Assembly (NCBI GenBank): GCA_947179485.1 | Contig: OX359249.1 | Location: forward strand, 42,208,250 to 42,272,249 | Reading direction: 5' to 3' | DNA from: Allacma fusca | Taxonomy: Eukaryota > Arthropoda > Collembola > Symphypleona > Sminthuridae | Length of the DNA: 64,000 bases | In this document: piece after piece, positions 53,072 through 64,000 of the stretch | Layout: each line of letters opens with the position of its first letter | Numbering within the stretch: position 1 is the stretch's first letter | Made by a program: the position numbers and the translations under genes | The notes under the pieces: model-generated | Told to the model about the DNA's origin: nothing | Seen by the model: the letters and a program-made list of their open reading frames with translations, nothing else | The model's database searches: none

Positions 53072-53179
53072 GTTGAACTTGGAATAAGTGATAATCAAAT
53101 TTCTTTTGGAGAACCCGCGTGCAGGAATCTCTTTTTTATTTTTTTGACTATACGTGTGTTTTTTTTTTGCCTAGAGAGG

Positions 53180-56100
53180 CTGGAAGAGATTAGTTAGTGG
53201 TATTTGTTTGGCAGGAAGGAACTCAGCCGTCCAGGAGTCTCCCGTCCTCTCACAAAAGTGAACAATGGAAGGTGTGGGGAAGACTATATTGGTGAGACAG
53301 TGGATGAGAGAAAGACTGAAAAGAAAGTCCAGAATACTTCCCAATTCTTTAGATGGTTGTGGGTGTGTGTCTGATTGTTTTGTGTGAGTCTCAAGAGCAA
53401 CCCAAGATTGTGTGAAAAGGGCAGAGAGAGAAAGAAGAACAAGAGTTAGTTATTTTCCCTTCGTAGTTGCCGTCACTAGACCTGGAGATGCCCTTCGAGG
53501 TTGATTTACGTGTTTTGAACTCGATTTTTCCCTTCTCTTTGATTTTTTCCTTGACGCACTTTTTTCCTCTTGGTTCCTTTTCAACGTAACTTACTGCCTC
53601 CTTCAACTTTCCGTACAATATGTTACTGTCGCGAGTCTTTAACAGCACACTTGTAATCTTTTCCAGGGAAAAAGTAAAAACTTTGGATATGAGAAGCCTT
53701 CGCTCAGAATCCGAATTTCCTTGAAGACGCCAAAAAAATAGAACTTGATCAATTTCCCAGCTCCCGTACAAGGTTTATTTGTCACACCAAAATTTCGATT
53801 TATATTGACTGGATTTGGGATTCCTCCGAGTGTCGTGAGTCGTACTGGAACATACAGACAGACAAATCAAACGTTTAGAATACAAAATCCTGTCAGATTG
53901 GAATTTCTCTGTTTTCTGTATCTTGTCTTACGTTTTGTTCAAAAAAAAACCTCAAAATATGCGGATGATGAAACGCGATAAAACTTGTTATTTACTTCTT
54001 CAGTTTATGTCCAATTTCCTATTCTGTTTGGGTCGATTTTTAAGGGCTCGTAGGTGGTAACGGAAGTGTCCGTGTTAGAGAGAGAAGCTAACGTTTGCAG
54101 TTTCTCAAGCCAACTGAACGCCTGGCAGTCTGACAAAGTGACTAAATACTACAACAGCAACGTTTCTATGAAGACTCTTCAGCTACTCCCTCCCGCCAAC
54201 TCTCCTCGGCCTATGACAACAAGGAAGCTACTTTGCTCCCCAAAATGCCTCTTTCTCTTCAAGTCCTTGTTTAGCTTGGATTTGGTGTTGCAAAGTTGTT
54301 TCTGAGGCGCATAACAACACCAGACTTCAGACCCGTCTGTTCACTCCAGAATTTACAACAATATTTCTTAAATAATTATGTACCTGGAAAAAAAAGATGT
54401 CAGAGGGAAGGGGACACGGGGGTCCCAAATTACTAACTTGCTCCCAGCAAATATGACAAAGTTACCAAATGTACATGGGACTTTAGTATGTAGATACTCC
54501 TACTAATTACCTATTTACGTAACGTAAGTATTGTTCTCGTGTAAAAATTCTTTTCTGAACTTCATCAAATCCTATTAAATTAAATGAAGAGAATTAAGAA
54601 TGAAGAGAGGCTCCTTGACCTTAATTGAAGTACAAAAGTAGGGATATATTCAGAGGAGTACGACTGTGTGAGGGAAGAGTTGAAACGAAGCGAGTTAATT
54701 TTTTTTAAAAGGATAATAAAACCTCCTGCGATCATTATGCTTTTTGAGGTTCGACTGACCATAAGTAAAGTCTTTGTTGAGCTGGAGTGGGCTGAACGCC
54801 CGAGTTGGAACATCAAAGGCAGAAGGAAGGAACGACAGAGGAGATAAAAAAAATTTGACGAAATAATAAATGTTTGACCCTTGGAGTGACTCCTCCCGTC
54901 CTGGATTCTCCGATAATAGTGGTTAAGATGCATACAGGGAAGGCTGGGAGTGGAACTCAGCCCAGTACCTGTGCAGTGCATAGGGTCCGACATACATCTA
55001 GAGTGTGACTACTAACAACGGATAATATTCTGACGTCCTCGAATGTTCTCGCGTGGTTTCACTGAATACAAGAGGGAAATTTCCATCGATTTTTCCACAT
55101 TGCTTTTATTACCGCTACTCCTAGGTACTACTCCTGGAGTAGTAGCGATAGTGCTCCGAAAGCAATAGTAGTTTTGGTAGCGACTCGTAGAAGGAGTAGT
55201 GTTTGGAGTAGGAGGAATAGCAATGCATTACATCCGCGTCCTAATGTTGTTTAAATGTGTACGGCAGGAGAAAGGAACTAGGACGGTGAGATCTGGTCGT
55301 TCCCGTGCTCCCGTGGTCTACGACAGAAATTCCAGGCTCTCACAAATATTATCCCTACGTAAACTTCCAGCCGGCAATAAGTTGTTGTAAAGTACAGGGA
55401 TAGTTATGGAGGAAACGAGGTCACAAAGGGGAGGGAGAATGCGAGGGCTTCCTCGATGACGAAATTTCCTCAAGGTACTTATACTTCTTGCATAGACGGA
55501 GGTACTTGTGCAAGAATTGTCCTTCTTGATCATTACGGTGCGGAACTCTGCCAGTGCCAGTTGAGAGGATGTGAGGAGCTCTGTGGAACATGTTCTGCCT
55601 TCTCTCCGACATCGTCATCACAGTCAACAGAATCCTCATCTTTTGAATCATCTAGACAAGGGTGGCTTTAGAAAGCCCAAGCGTACGTGTTGGTATTCAT
55701 CTTTGATAAGACACAGAGTTGGATCCTAACCTACCACCCTTTCCCATGTTGGAACACTCTTCCAGTGACCTTCCAATATACGAGCCTATATGGATTATGA
55801 TGATTTGGTTAGAAGGCCGATTTGAATTTCTTCTGTTCAAGAGACACATGACTGCAAAAGTAACAAGACCCTTCATTTACTAAGACGCTTCTTAGAACAA
55901 TGTCTTAGAAATAAAAAATTAATTTCTAAGAAATATTCGCGTCCCGCTAAACACTCATTCCCAGTGTGACCTACTAAAACTTTGGAGTATACAAAAGCCC
56001 TGCCTTGTATTTTGATATTCGTGCTATCAATACTATTTTGCAGATAATAGGAAATTAGAAAACTTCATTAAGAAAATAATTACAATTTCAATTATAGCTA

Positions 56101-59100
56101 CATAGGAGGATGTCAGTACAACTAGACCATGTCAATGCAGTGCTCACACGCCATTACATTACTTATGCTTGTCGCATTCAGGTCTCAACAGGGAGAAAAA
56201 AGATGCTTACTTAAAATAGTAAGGTTTGTTGTACCTTACGCAGTCAGTCTTTGTGACCTCCAGACTACTATGAAGCTAACTACAGTATACTACTAGTACA
56301 TGCAGAGCCTAGTGTTGGCACAAGTACTGCGACAAGTCGGGAGGGAGGGTTCAATACTACATGGTGATAATAATTTCCAGAATTCTATCTCTGTATACAC
56401 AAGAAGAGTAGAGGACCGAGTAGAAAACAAGAAATAAGGAGGAAGGAAGCGACCGTGTAAATTAGAACATAGCATGGTTGAATGCCAATGCAAATTGTCA
56501 TGGAGGTTCAAGGCTGGGGTGTATTTGAACAGAGCAGATTCCTCCGTTCACCATAAATACTTACATATGCAAAAGCTTTTCACTTCAAGCTTCCTTTTTA
56601 CATATTATAAACATTTGGGCTTGTCCACAATTTAGCCCAAATGTGACTTCGGTCTTTATAATCAAATAGAAAATGGTTGATATGGATTCTACTAGTGTCA
56701 TAGTGTGCCAACAAACCCATTTGTTTTCTCACGAGTGCCCCTACCCACACCACTTTTGTTCCTTGGACTGGATATCTACAGAGAGGTAACTGTGAACTAT
56801 GCTAACGAGCACTAAGCAGCAGTAATGCTTAGCTTCAGATTTTCTAGCTGGGAAAATTCCCGTAGGATTACAATGTAACTACATAGATACAATTACCAGT
56901 GGAACGTTCGTTTAGCTAAATGCTAAAACAATGTCAGTGCAAAAGTCCATTATACGCAAAATATTGTTTATAGAAGGGACATTTCATCGGGAGAAGCTTC
57001 CATGGGAAGTACATACATGGGAATGTTCAACACATGAGTTTCTATTTTAATACTTCCAGTGTGCTATTCGACAGGCTTATAATGTAATCACATGTTTCCT
57101 CTTCTGACTTTCATCTTTTCAGCTTATTTTCACAATCCAGTCTTCTTTCTCCGCAAGTTGGAATTCTCTGTCTGAGAGTGTTTCAGTGGAGAGAGATTCA
57201 AAAAAATAAAATAAATTCAAAGCACTCATCATATCATACTCGGATCTTATTCATTGCCAGAGATGACTATTCAATATCGTCATCCTTACATAAATTATTG
57301 TTGAGATGAAATGTTCCTTTGTTTTGTGGGATGCCTTGTGGAAAGCAAATCAAGTTGCATGCTGTCTTAACCCAAGTGGCGGGATAAGGTGGTATCCTTT
57401 ACCGTAAACTCTCCGCTTGTACAGTAAATGCAGAGCAACTTCGGTTTTGGAAATGATGAAAAGCAGCTTCATTTAGTAAACTGAGCTCAATCAGCGTATA
57501 ATTGAAACCATGGAATGTGAAACGCACCCGCTTGGACGCATCTCCTCACTTTAGACATTCCAAGCTTTATATAAGAGATCAGACTCTCCTTGGATTCCTG
57601 TAAACAACAGTTGATTTATCCTCACTATTCTCATTTCCTCCGACGATCATCATAGCCGTTTTGAGGTTGTTACTTTGTGGTTGGGAGGCACGCTAATACT
57701 TCTACTTGGAGGAGTCATCTTCCTCCCCCGTCATTGTGCCTGCTGACTTTCCTTAATTACGGGGGAAGGTAAATATTATTTTACGCCTTTGAACTCCGTC
57801 CTGCTACAGTGCTGCCTGAGGATGATCAATATGATCCTGTTTCTACTCAATGGGACTTTCGTGAGATAATTCAGTGCCGGGGTAAAATTATGGTTGTTTA
57901 TAACGTCAAAATTATTAATTAAATACCTCTAATTCCATGGACTCTTCCAACTTTTGCAAACACCGAAGTAGTAATGTCTGTTTCTATCCTGAAAGATATA
58001 TGAAAAGAAAGCGAAGATATTTATGAGTTATTATTTTCTTGTTCTCGGCTATGAATCAATCAGTGACGATGTAATCAGAGTAACACTTGGAAGACACATG
58101 TGCTAACATCGTACTACCCCTACTTTTGGCTCCTGTCCCGGGTCCCAAGCGTCATCTTTCGGAATAAACAACATCGGGTCGATTGAGAGCGGCCAAAAAA
58201 ACTTTTTCCCTGTCAGTAAACGGGAGTGAGAATGAAAACACTATTTTTTTTAGTTTCATCATATTTGCATCTACTGTAAACAATCAAATCGTGAGGGGAA
58301 AATGCTATGACGTGTGTGATGTGCGGAGGAGATTATTTTGGCAACGGATGAGCACATCTTTGAAATGGAAGTATGTTGATACACAAGGAAATGCATGATT
58401 TTCTATTAATTGGCCACCCGAACCCGACTACAGATTCATTTTTCCTGAAACGTTGGAACTTGTTGCAGCGTCTGTTTATTACCTACTCTTAAAGTATGTA
58501 TTTATAAACGAACGAACGAAAGAGGGTATGTGAACGAGGATCTGCCAAATTTTTTCATACAAAACAAACGACTGTTCCATAGATCATGCTCTTCCTCCGA
58601 TTTCTAATTCTGCTTACATGGAACAAATCTGAGACGGATCTGTAGCAGCTATTGTTATGTAATTATTTTTGCAAGTGGGCCATTCAACAACAGGACTTGC
58701 TTTTCTAGTAATATGACAAGCAGGTTGGTCAGCTCTCCTTGACACAGTTGTACTCGCCAATAGCACAAATGTTAACTAATGCTTGAAAAGATATTAAGCA
58801 GCAACTGACGACTGTAGACAGGAACTTCAAGTAGAATGCCAGGGATTTAATGTTCCATGAGTTTAAAAAACTGCATGCCTGGATGTATGTTTATTAAAAA
58901 TATAATTCCTTGGCACATTCGTTCTGTATTCCAAGTTCACGAAAATAGAAAATCAAGTGAAATGCTAGCTCAAGTATTTTTACCCCACTCACTGCGATTT
59001 TATTCCATAATAGTGACACATGGATAAAAAAACTCAATTTGTTTGAGTCCCTGTGGGAGTGATTAATGATACAGTATGATGACACGGTAAAAAATAAAAC

Positions 59101-59988
59101 TTTTTAGGACTGATTATTTTATAGGTGACAAGGTGACAAAAGGATTCAGCTCAAGGAAGGAACATGAAGGGACTATGATCTCTGAAACTGAAAAGATGAA
59201 CCTTTATGCGGAGTAAAGCTATTAAATGAATACCAGTTTAGTATTGCTAGTAAAATATTGGAAACATAAAACGACAAAATACGCCTATGTGCATGTGAAA
59301 TGGGAAACGTAAGATTGTAGAATTTACTACAGTCTTCGGAGGACGTGAACCTATGGAATGTCAGTATTTTGGTGGAAGCAGTAAGGACGTCTGTATACAG
59401 TGCTCAAATAGTTTCAGGTCATTCAATCAAAGTGAATAAAAACATTTCATAAAAATTTCACAGACGTGTTAAACCTGTCTTGTGAGGTTGATTATAAATT
59501 GTGCGATAAACCAGCCTACAAATTAAGCCTTATTAGTTCTTATGCACACTTGCATATGGCGTCCTGACGTGCATTTCTCGGAGTTGTGGTCTGACCTGAA
59601 AATCCGTGGGAGGAAGAAGAAAGAGTGAAGAAACCTTGGCGAAGATTCACTAACTCTTTCCCTTTTCTTTAACTCCTGTTTTGAACTCCCCTTCCGAAAC
59701 CAAAAGGACTAAATATAGCCCACGTTAAATTTAGGGACTCATCCGTACGTTGCACGTAGGACGTAGGACATTCAGAGTTCAAATTACTCTCAGAATGTGA
59801 ACGCATCTCGAACGGCAACGACACTATTTTTTGCATACACCGAAAAACTCCTTGCAAGTCTGTAATAATACCTAAGTCTAAACAAGTGCTGATTCAAAAT
59901 TCAACGGCCGGCTTTTAGTGCTTGGTTTTCAATATTAAAAATCTTTTGAATTATTGTCATTGTGCTATAATTTGTTGTGCCTCAAACA
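53180..59988. other. Intergenic region between divergent Ly6-like and thin/TRIM32-like genes
   Basis: Promoters and any 5' non-coding exons of both genes should lie here, but no TATA box or start site can be fixed by eye. On the minus strand a lysine-rich open frame (53391-53771, 126 codons, non-ATG start) sits just upstream of the Ly6-like start exon. On the plus strand 55456-55671 (71 codons from an ATG) is cysteine- and serine-rich. Neither is recognised, and both may be chance. Confidence 0.45.
55111..55145. repeat. CTACTCC/GGAGTAG hairpin in TAG-rich DNA
   Basis: TACTACTCC and GGAGTAGTA flank a single T, giving 9-bp arms. Further AGTAG motifs follow to about 55210. It looks like a decayed trinucleotide repeat that expanded on both strands. 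Confidence 0.55.
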
Positions 59989-60123
59989 ATGGAGCAGTTT
60001 GATCAGCTCCTTACCTGCTGTATTTGCTTGGATCGATATCGGAACCCTAAATTGCTACCATGTCAGCACTCATTTTGTATGGAGCCTTGTATGGAAGGTC
60101 TAGTGGATTACGTGAAGAGACAG
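59989..60123 (+). CDS. tn: thin/abba (TRIM32-like) E3 ubiquitin ligase, exon 1: RING N-terminal part
   Basis: This exon encodes residues 1-45 of a TRIM-NHL protein. It opens MEQFDQLLTCCICLDRYRNP. RING-type zinc ligands are visible at C10, C13, C25, H27 and C30, with C34 nearby in CMEPC. The ATG at 59989 has a strong context (ACAATGG). An in-frame GTG 12 bp upstream is not needed. The exon ends in phase 0 at CAG|GTGAGG. Known: thin is the Drosophila TRIM32 relative, a muscle protein needed for myofibre and costamere integrity; the RING recruits the E2 for ubiquitin transfer. The remaining RING cysteines are in the next exon. The match to arthropod thin is from memory of the family and is strong across exons 1 and 2. 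Confidence 0.88.
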
Positions 60124-62413
60124 GTGAGGAAATTAAAAACAAACTATATTTTCATAAATTAAACTTCCAGGAAAGAGGTAGATACAGAGACAGCGTCTCC
60201 AAATCTTTCTCAGCCATTTTCTCAGTCCCTTTGCACTCCTTATACGTAAGCTAATAATTACCTGAATTCATTTACATGAAAAGCTGTATCCGCTGTAGAA
60301 ACTGGGGAAAAGCCATCCTGACGCACACTTCCTCCGCAAATCCTCATTCTCTTGTTCGCCTTTATCAACAATGTCTTTAATTCATGCCTTCCAAACCACA
60401 TGATGCCCAGCGTCATGCATATTTTTAAATTATAAATGATATGTTCAAAGACAGGAATAGAAGATCAAGAGATCTTACGTAATTGCCACGCTGGTAGATA
60501 TAGATATGTACGTTCCTATGTACATCCATTTCATTCACTTGCCAAGCCGGTGCACACGTTATAGACCTTAGGACACGTCAGGCAGTCAGGGAACAGTTTT
60601 TACGATGGATTTTCTAAGCAGAAACTCTAACCTCCCGGAAAGTATGATTTATTTATTTGAGGAAAGTCCTTGTAACCTTTAATGACTAGTTTATCAGTGA
60701 TGCTTTAACTTGGAGTTGGAACTTGGAACAGAAAAGTAAGGATATAACATATGCATTGCTATTATAAAATGTACAGCGTCTCTGTAAAGCTTCACTCGTG
60801 ATTATGTATATACGCATAATCCAATCATATGTAAAACTTCTACGAAATACTTTTTTTTACATTGAAAACAACTGTAAACGGGACATTTTAGACCCTAGAA
60901 GAAAACATGACAAAATTTGGAAGCACTTGTAGGAAAGAAATATAAACCAGGATTTTATCATTTCAGCACAAACTTTCATTCGGAAAAATTCGATTCTTTC
61001 TGGTAATGTTAGAAAATATTGTGTACTTTGGCAGACAACAGAGACAAGTACCTCCACATTTCGAAATTCGGCATTTGACCCAGATGCTTTTGTAGCCCAG
61101 AAGAGCTGCAGTTGTAGTTAGGAGGCAGTGTGAGGCTTGCATACTGAAAACTTGAAGAGACTGGAAACTAAATATTTGCAAGTCATAACATTCTTGAGAT
61201 TACACAAGTTTATTTGAACATCTTGCACTCAGGCAAGTTTCATATTAAATTGCTTCATTTAATGACTAGCAATAACTCTGCCGACATATGACACGGACTT
61301 TTCTAATGAAATCAGCGGTCATTGTGAAAATTTTGGAACTTTAAAACAAAGCAAATAAAGAACTTACTAAAAAAAATTCACTTACTCCATGAGTACTGTA
61401 ATATATACATCCCTATACTTGCATATGACAACTTCTCACAGAATACTGTACCCAGAAATCAAATGAAATCATCTTCCGTCAAGAAATGCCTCCAAGCAAA
61501 AGTTATTTAGATAGCGTGAAGTTCTTTCTGCATTAAAACAGAAATATTTTTAATTATACAGAACCGAATAAAGTTCCTCATGTCACATCACATTTGCTAG
61601 GAGGACATACGTACAATTACTGTACGTGTACATACGGGACATAAAACTGAATAGCTGCAGGCTCACTGTCCTAGCTCATATCAAAGGAATTAGTTCAAGT
61701 TCAGTTAGTCTTGAATTGAGAGAGCCAAAAAGTGAGTAAAGACCGACTAAGTAAATGGGGCTTTAAGTGCTTGTTTTACGTGACATTTATGCAAAATACT
61801 GTGAATGAGATTTCTTTGTCCTTGGATTAAAAGCGTACTTTTGATTTCACTACTGTCTCCATTCCCATGACTTTTTCAGAGTCAATTAATCACTTTAATT
61901 TATTTTAACGTAATTTTTAATTAAGAATTGTGATGGAATCCAAGGATCCTAGTGGGAAATGGGGCAAAGAAAATAATGAAAGTAAAAGCAAGTATCATCC
62001 GCACTGTGCGTATGTAACTTTAAATTGCATATTACAGCATATCATCCCGCACCAAGAGAATGCGACTTCATAATTCCCTAGATTTATTAAAGTAGCTAGA
62101 AAATCGTATATATGAGCATGATAACATTAAATTTTATGTCACGAAATAATTGACCTCTAAGAACAGTCGTCGTGTCAGTAATAATAGTAAAGGAACATAC
62201 AAACTCACAAATGTGAAACAAGAGAATACATGTGTTCGAGATTATCCTTCGCCTGAGTTGTAATCCAATGGAGCATTAACAATTATGCCAAGTAGTGATG
62301 GTTGTTTTGGTGGTTAAACATGTGATGACATTGACTAAAGATTTTTATCGTACGGTTTTGTAAATTTCCATCGCTGATGAACACTTCAACTTCACTCTTA
62401 CTTTCTTTCACAG
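60124..62413 (+). other. Intron 1 of the thin-like gene
   Basis: A 2,290-bp phase-0 intron with GTGAGG donor and TTCTTTCACAG acceptor, cutting the RING domain between C34 and C48. No repeat, nested gene or RNA gene was recognised in it. Open frames at 60857-61181 on the minus strand have no family features. Confidence 0.8.
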
Positions 62414-62805
62414 GTAAAATGTCCGGAATGTCGAGCAGAACATCGGATTCCATACCAAGGGGTCCAAGCCTTCCCCACAAATGTTACTCTTACGAGATTT
62501 CTAGAATTGCACATAGACTTGACGGGGGAACTTCCCGATCCTACCCGAAATCAAATAATGGAAAGATGTCAAGTGTGCAGTGAAAAGGCCTACATAAATC
62601 TTTGTGCTCATTGCGATAAAAAAGTATGTCCAGACTGCAAGGAGGCCCATGTAGATGTTCTTAAGAGAGAAATTATGAGATTAAGTAGCCAAGTTAGACG
62701 AGTTTTACATCGACTGGAAGACGCTCTTAGTGTCACAGATAAGAATCTCGCAGGACTCAAAGGAAACCAAGCGCATGTACTAGATGAAGTAGACGATCTT
62801 GTCCG
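62414..62805 (+). CDS. tn: thin/abba (TRIM32-like) E3 ligase, exon 2: RING end, B-box, coiled coil
   Basis: This exon encodes residues 46-175 plus two bases. It opens VKCPECRAEHRIPYQGVQAF, supplying the last RING cysteines C48 and C51. The linker PTNVTLTRFLELHIDLTGEL leads to a B-box-type zinc finger at about residues 97-124: C97, C100, C109, C112, C117, C120 and H124 (CQVCSEKAY, then CAHCDKKVCPDCKEAH). A helical, heptad-like stretch follows (LKREIMRLSSQVRRVLHRL), the start of the TRIM coiled coil used for dimerisation. The exon ends at CCG|GTATGT; codon 176 (Arg) is completed by the next exon. RING, B-box and coiled coil in this order define the TRIM architecture. Confidence 0.9.
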
Positions 62806-62961
62806 GTATGTATGTCACATAAAATATGCAGTTTTGTCTTTGCACGTTAGTAGTCCAATTATGATAACATCAAATGGTACGAATGATACCAATTTGAGGT
62901 ATCTATTTGAAGTACGTTGATTCCCTACCTAAATAAATAATATCTTTTTTATGTTACGCAG
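62806..62961 (+). other. Intron 2 of the thin-like gene
   Basis: A 156-bp phase-2 intron, GTATGT to TTACGCAG. Its first 115 bases stay open in the exon 2 frame, but that reading ends at a stop and departs from the family, whereas splicing restores the coiled coil. Confidence 0.85.
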
Positions 62962-64000
62962 ACGCTTCACCAAAGCTATTAAGGACAAAGGAGATGCTTT
63001 GAGACTTGAGATGGAAAGCTACGTGACGACAGAATTAACTACCTTGAATAGTCACAGAACAAGCTTGGAAACGGAGATTTCCAATATACAATCCAACTGT
63101 GATTTAGTTGACAAACATATGGTGGCAGAGAATGCTGGTGTAACTTGGGATGATCAAGAGCTAATGGACACTAAAGATGTGTTTTTGAAGACTATAGAAT
63201 TTATACGAAATTTCGAACATGAACCTGGAGATCGCCGGATACGCTTTTCTGTTAATCAAGACCCCAATACAATTATAATCGGTCTTAGTAATTTCGGGGA
63301 TTTGATCACACCCAATTCATTTATTATAACACAGAATTTGTTAGCAGCGGTTCAACAGCAACCCGCACAGTCAAATTCAGGTCTTATGAGATCAAAATCA
63401 GATCACAGACTCGTTCAACAATACCGTGATATGGATGACTTGGATGATAAACCAACTAGTGCTAGGTCTAAATATTCGAAATATGGCTCTGGCAATGACG
63501 GAGAAGAAAGGAAATTCCGTTCAAGGTTTACCCGAAGATTACTTGCACAAGATGAGGATGAAACTAGGGTCAGATTTAGTGACACAGAGGACCGCCCAGC
63601 GCCCGTTCCAACACGAGCGAGAGTCATAGAAGCTGATGAAGCAGTTAAAGGGCCTCTATCGGGTGTTCTGAGATTACTGGATTCAACGCGAGTTCTGGAG
63701 AAAATGGTAGACTTTGAGTCCCCTAAAAAGAAACCATCTGTTTCAGCCGGTCCAGTAGTTCCACTTGCAATTCAACACCAAATGCAAGTCATGCAACAGC
63801 AACATTTACTACAGCAACAACATCAAAATCAGACACCACCAACGCCAACCTCCGCTCCATCTGCTCCTTGGCGCCAACCAAGTCAAGAGAAGAATAACGT
63901 ACCAAAAACAACACCAGTGTCAGCGTCTCGAAAGCTATCCCTTTCCACGGATAAGCCTCGATCGGAATCGGAAAGTTCAAACAGTGATCACCATTCTGGA
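62962..64000 (+). CDS. tn: thin/abba (TRIM32-like) E3 ligase, exon 3 (partial): coiled coil and disordered linker
   Basis: This exon follows the acceptor TTACGCAG and stays open to the window end, giving residues 176-522. It continues the coiled coil to roughly residue 265, including the NIQSNCDLVDKHM and FLKTIEFIRNF segments. Then comes a region ending the conserved part (RRIRFSVNQDPN) and a long charged and serine-rich linker. A glutamine/histidine-rich patch lies at residues 447-466 (63773-63832), and a serine/glutamate-rich segment closes the window. No NHL repeat is reached; in the family these six C-terminal repeats form a beta-propeller that binds substrates, so they are expected to the right. 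There is no internal stop or frameshift, so the gene looks intact as far as seen. Confidence 0.87.

Noticed and set aside
60060..60254. Alternative frame across the thin exon 1/intron 1 border
   Set aside because: Shifted relative to the RING frame and running into the intron.
62377..62583. Frame overlapping the thin exon 2 acceptor
   Set aside because: Out of frame with the RING/B-box reading, which is clearly conserved.
1..64000. CRISPR arrays, operons or prokaryotic RNA genes
   Set aside because: No spaced direct repeats, no dense same-strand coding and clear spliceosomal introns; the DNA is eukaryotic.

Overview
This window looks like animal nuclear DNA, most likely from an arthropod. 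It is AT-rich, gene-poor, rich in microsatellites, and its few real coding exons are interrupted by introns with canonical GT-AG borders. The species cannot be read from the sequence. The best lineage clue is a TRIM-NHL gene that closely resembles arthropod thin/abba; a crustacean such as a copepod is only a guess.

Two protein-coding genes can be supported, both partial, lying head to head. The first is on the minus strand and encodes a small secreted or membrane-anchored Ly6/three-finger (quiver-like) protein. Its start exon is at 53023-53071 and its first cysteine-rich exon is at 2416-2622; the rest lies beyond the left edge. The two exons join in phase and together form one signal peptide, so a single 50,400-bp intron (2623-53022) fills most of the window. 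The second gene is on the plus strand at the right edge. It is the 5' part (522 codons) of a thin/TRIM32-like RING E3 ligase: exons 59989-60123, 62414-62805 and 62962 to the window end. The NHL repeats lie to the right of the window. About 6.9 kb separates the two start codons.

The giant intron holds mobile DNA rather than recognisable nested genes. It contains a 1,088-bp non-autonomous LTR retrotransposon with two apparently identical 327-bp LTRs and an ATAT target duplication (4316-5403), and a 410-bp tRNA-derived SINE flanked by a perfect 15-bp duplication (34141-34580). It also contains a 76-bp pogo/Tigger-like miniature inverted-repeat element (49434-49509), degraded ends of the same kind near 16.1-16.4 kb, a tRNA-like relic near 36.4 kb, and a perfect 26-bp palindrome at 51395-51420. 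Many GA, CA and TAG microsatellites are scattered throughout.

Other open frames of 60-154 codons were read and not accepted as genes: they show no family motif, no convincing splice borders and no sustained coding character. No rRNA, intact tRNA, CRISPR array or prokaryotic feature was seen.
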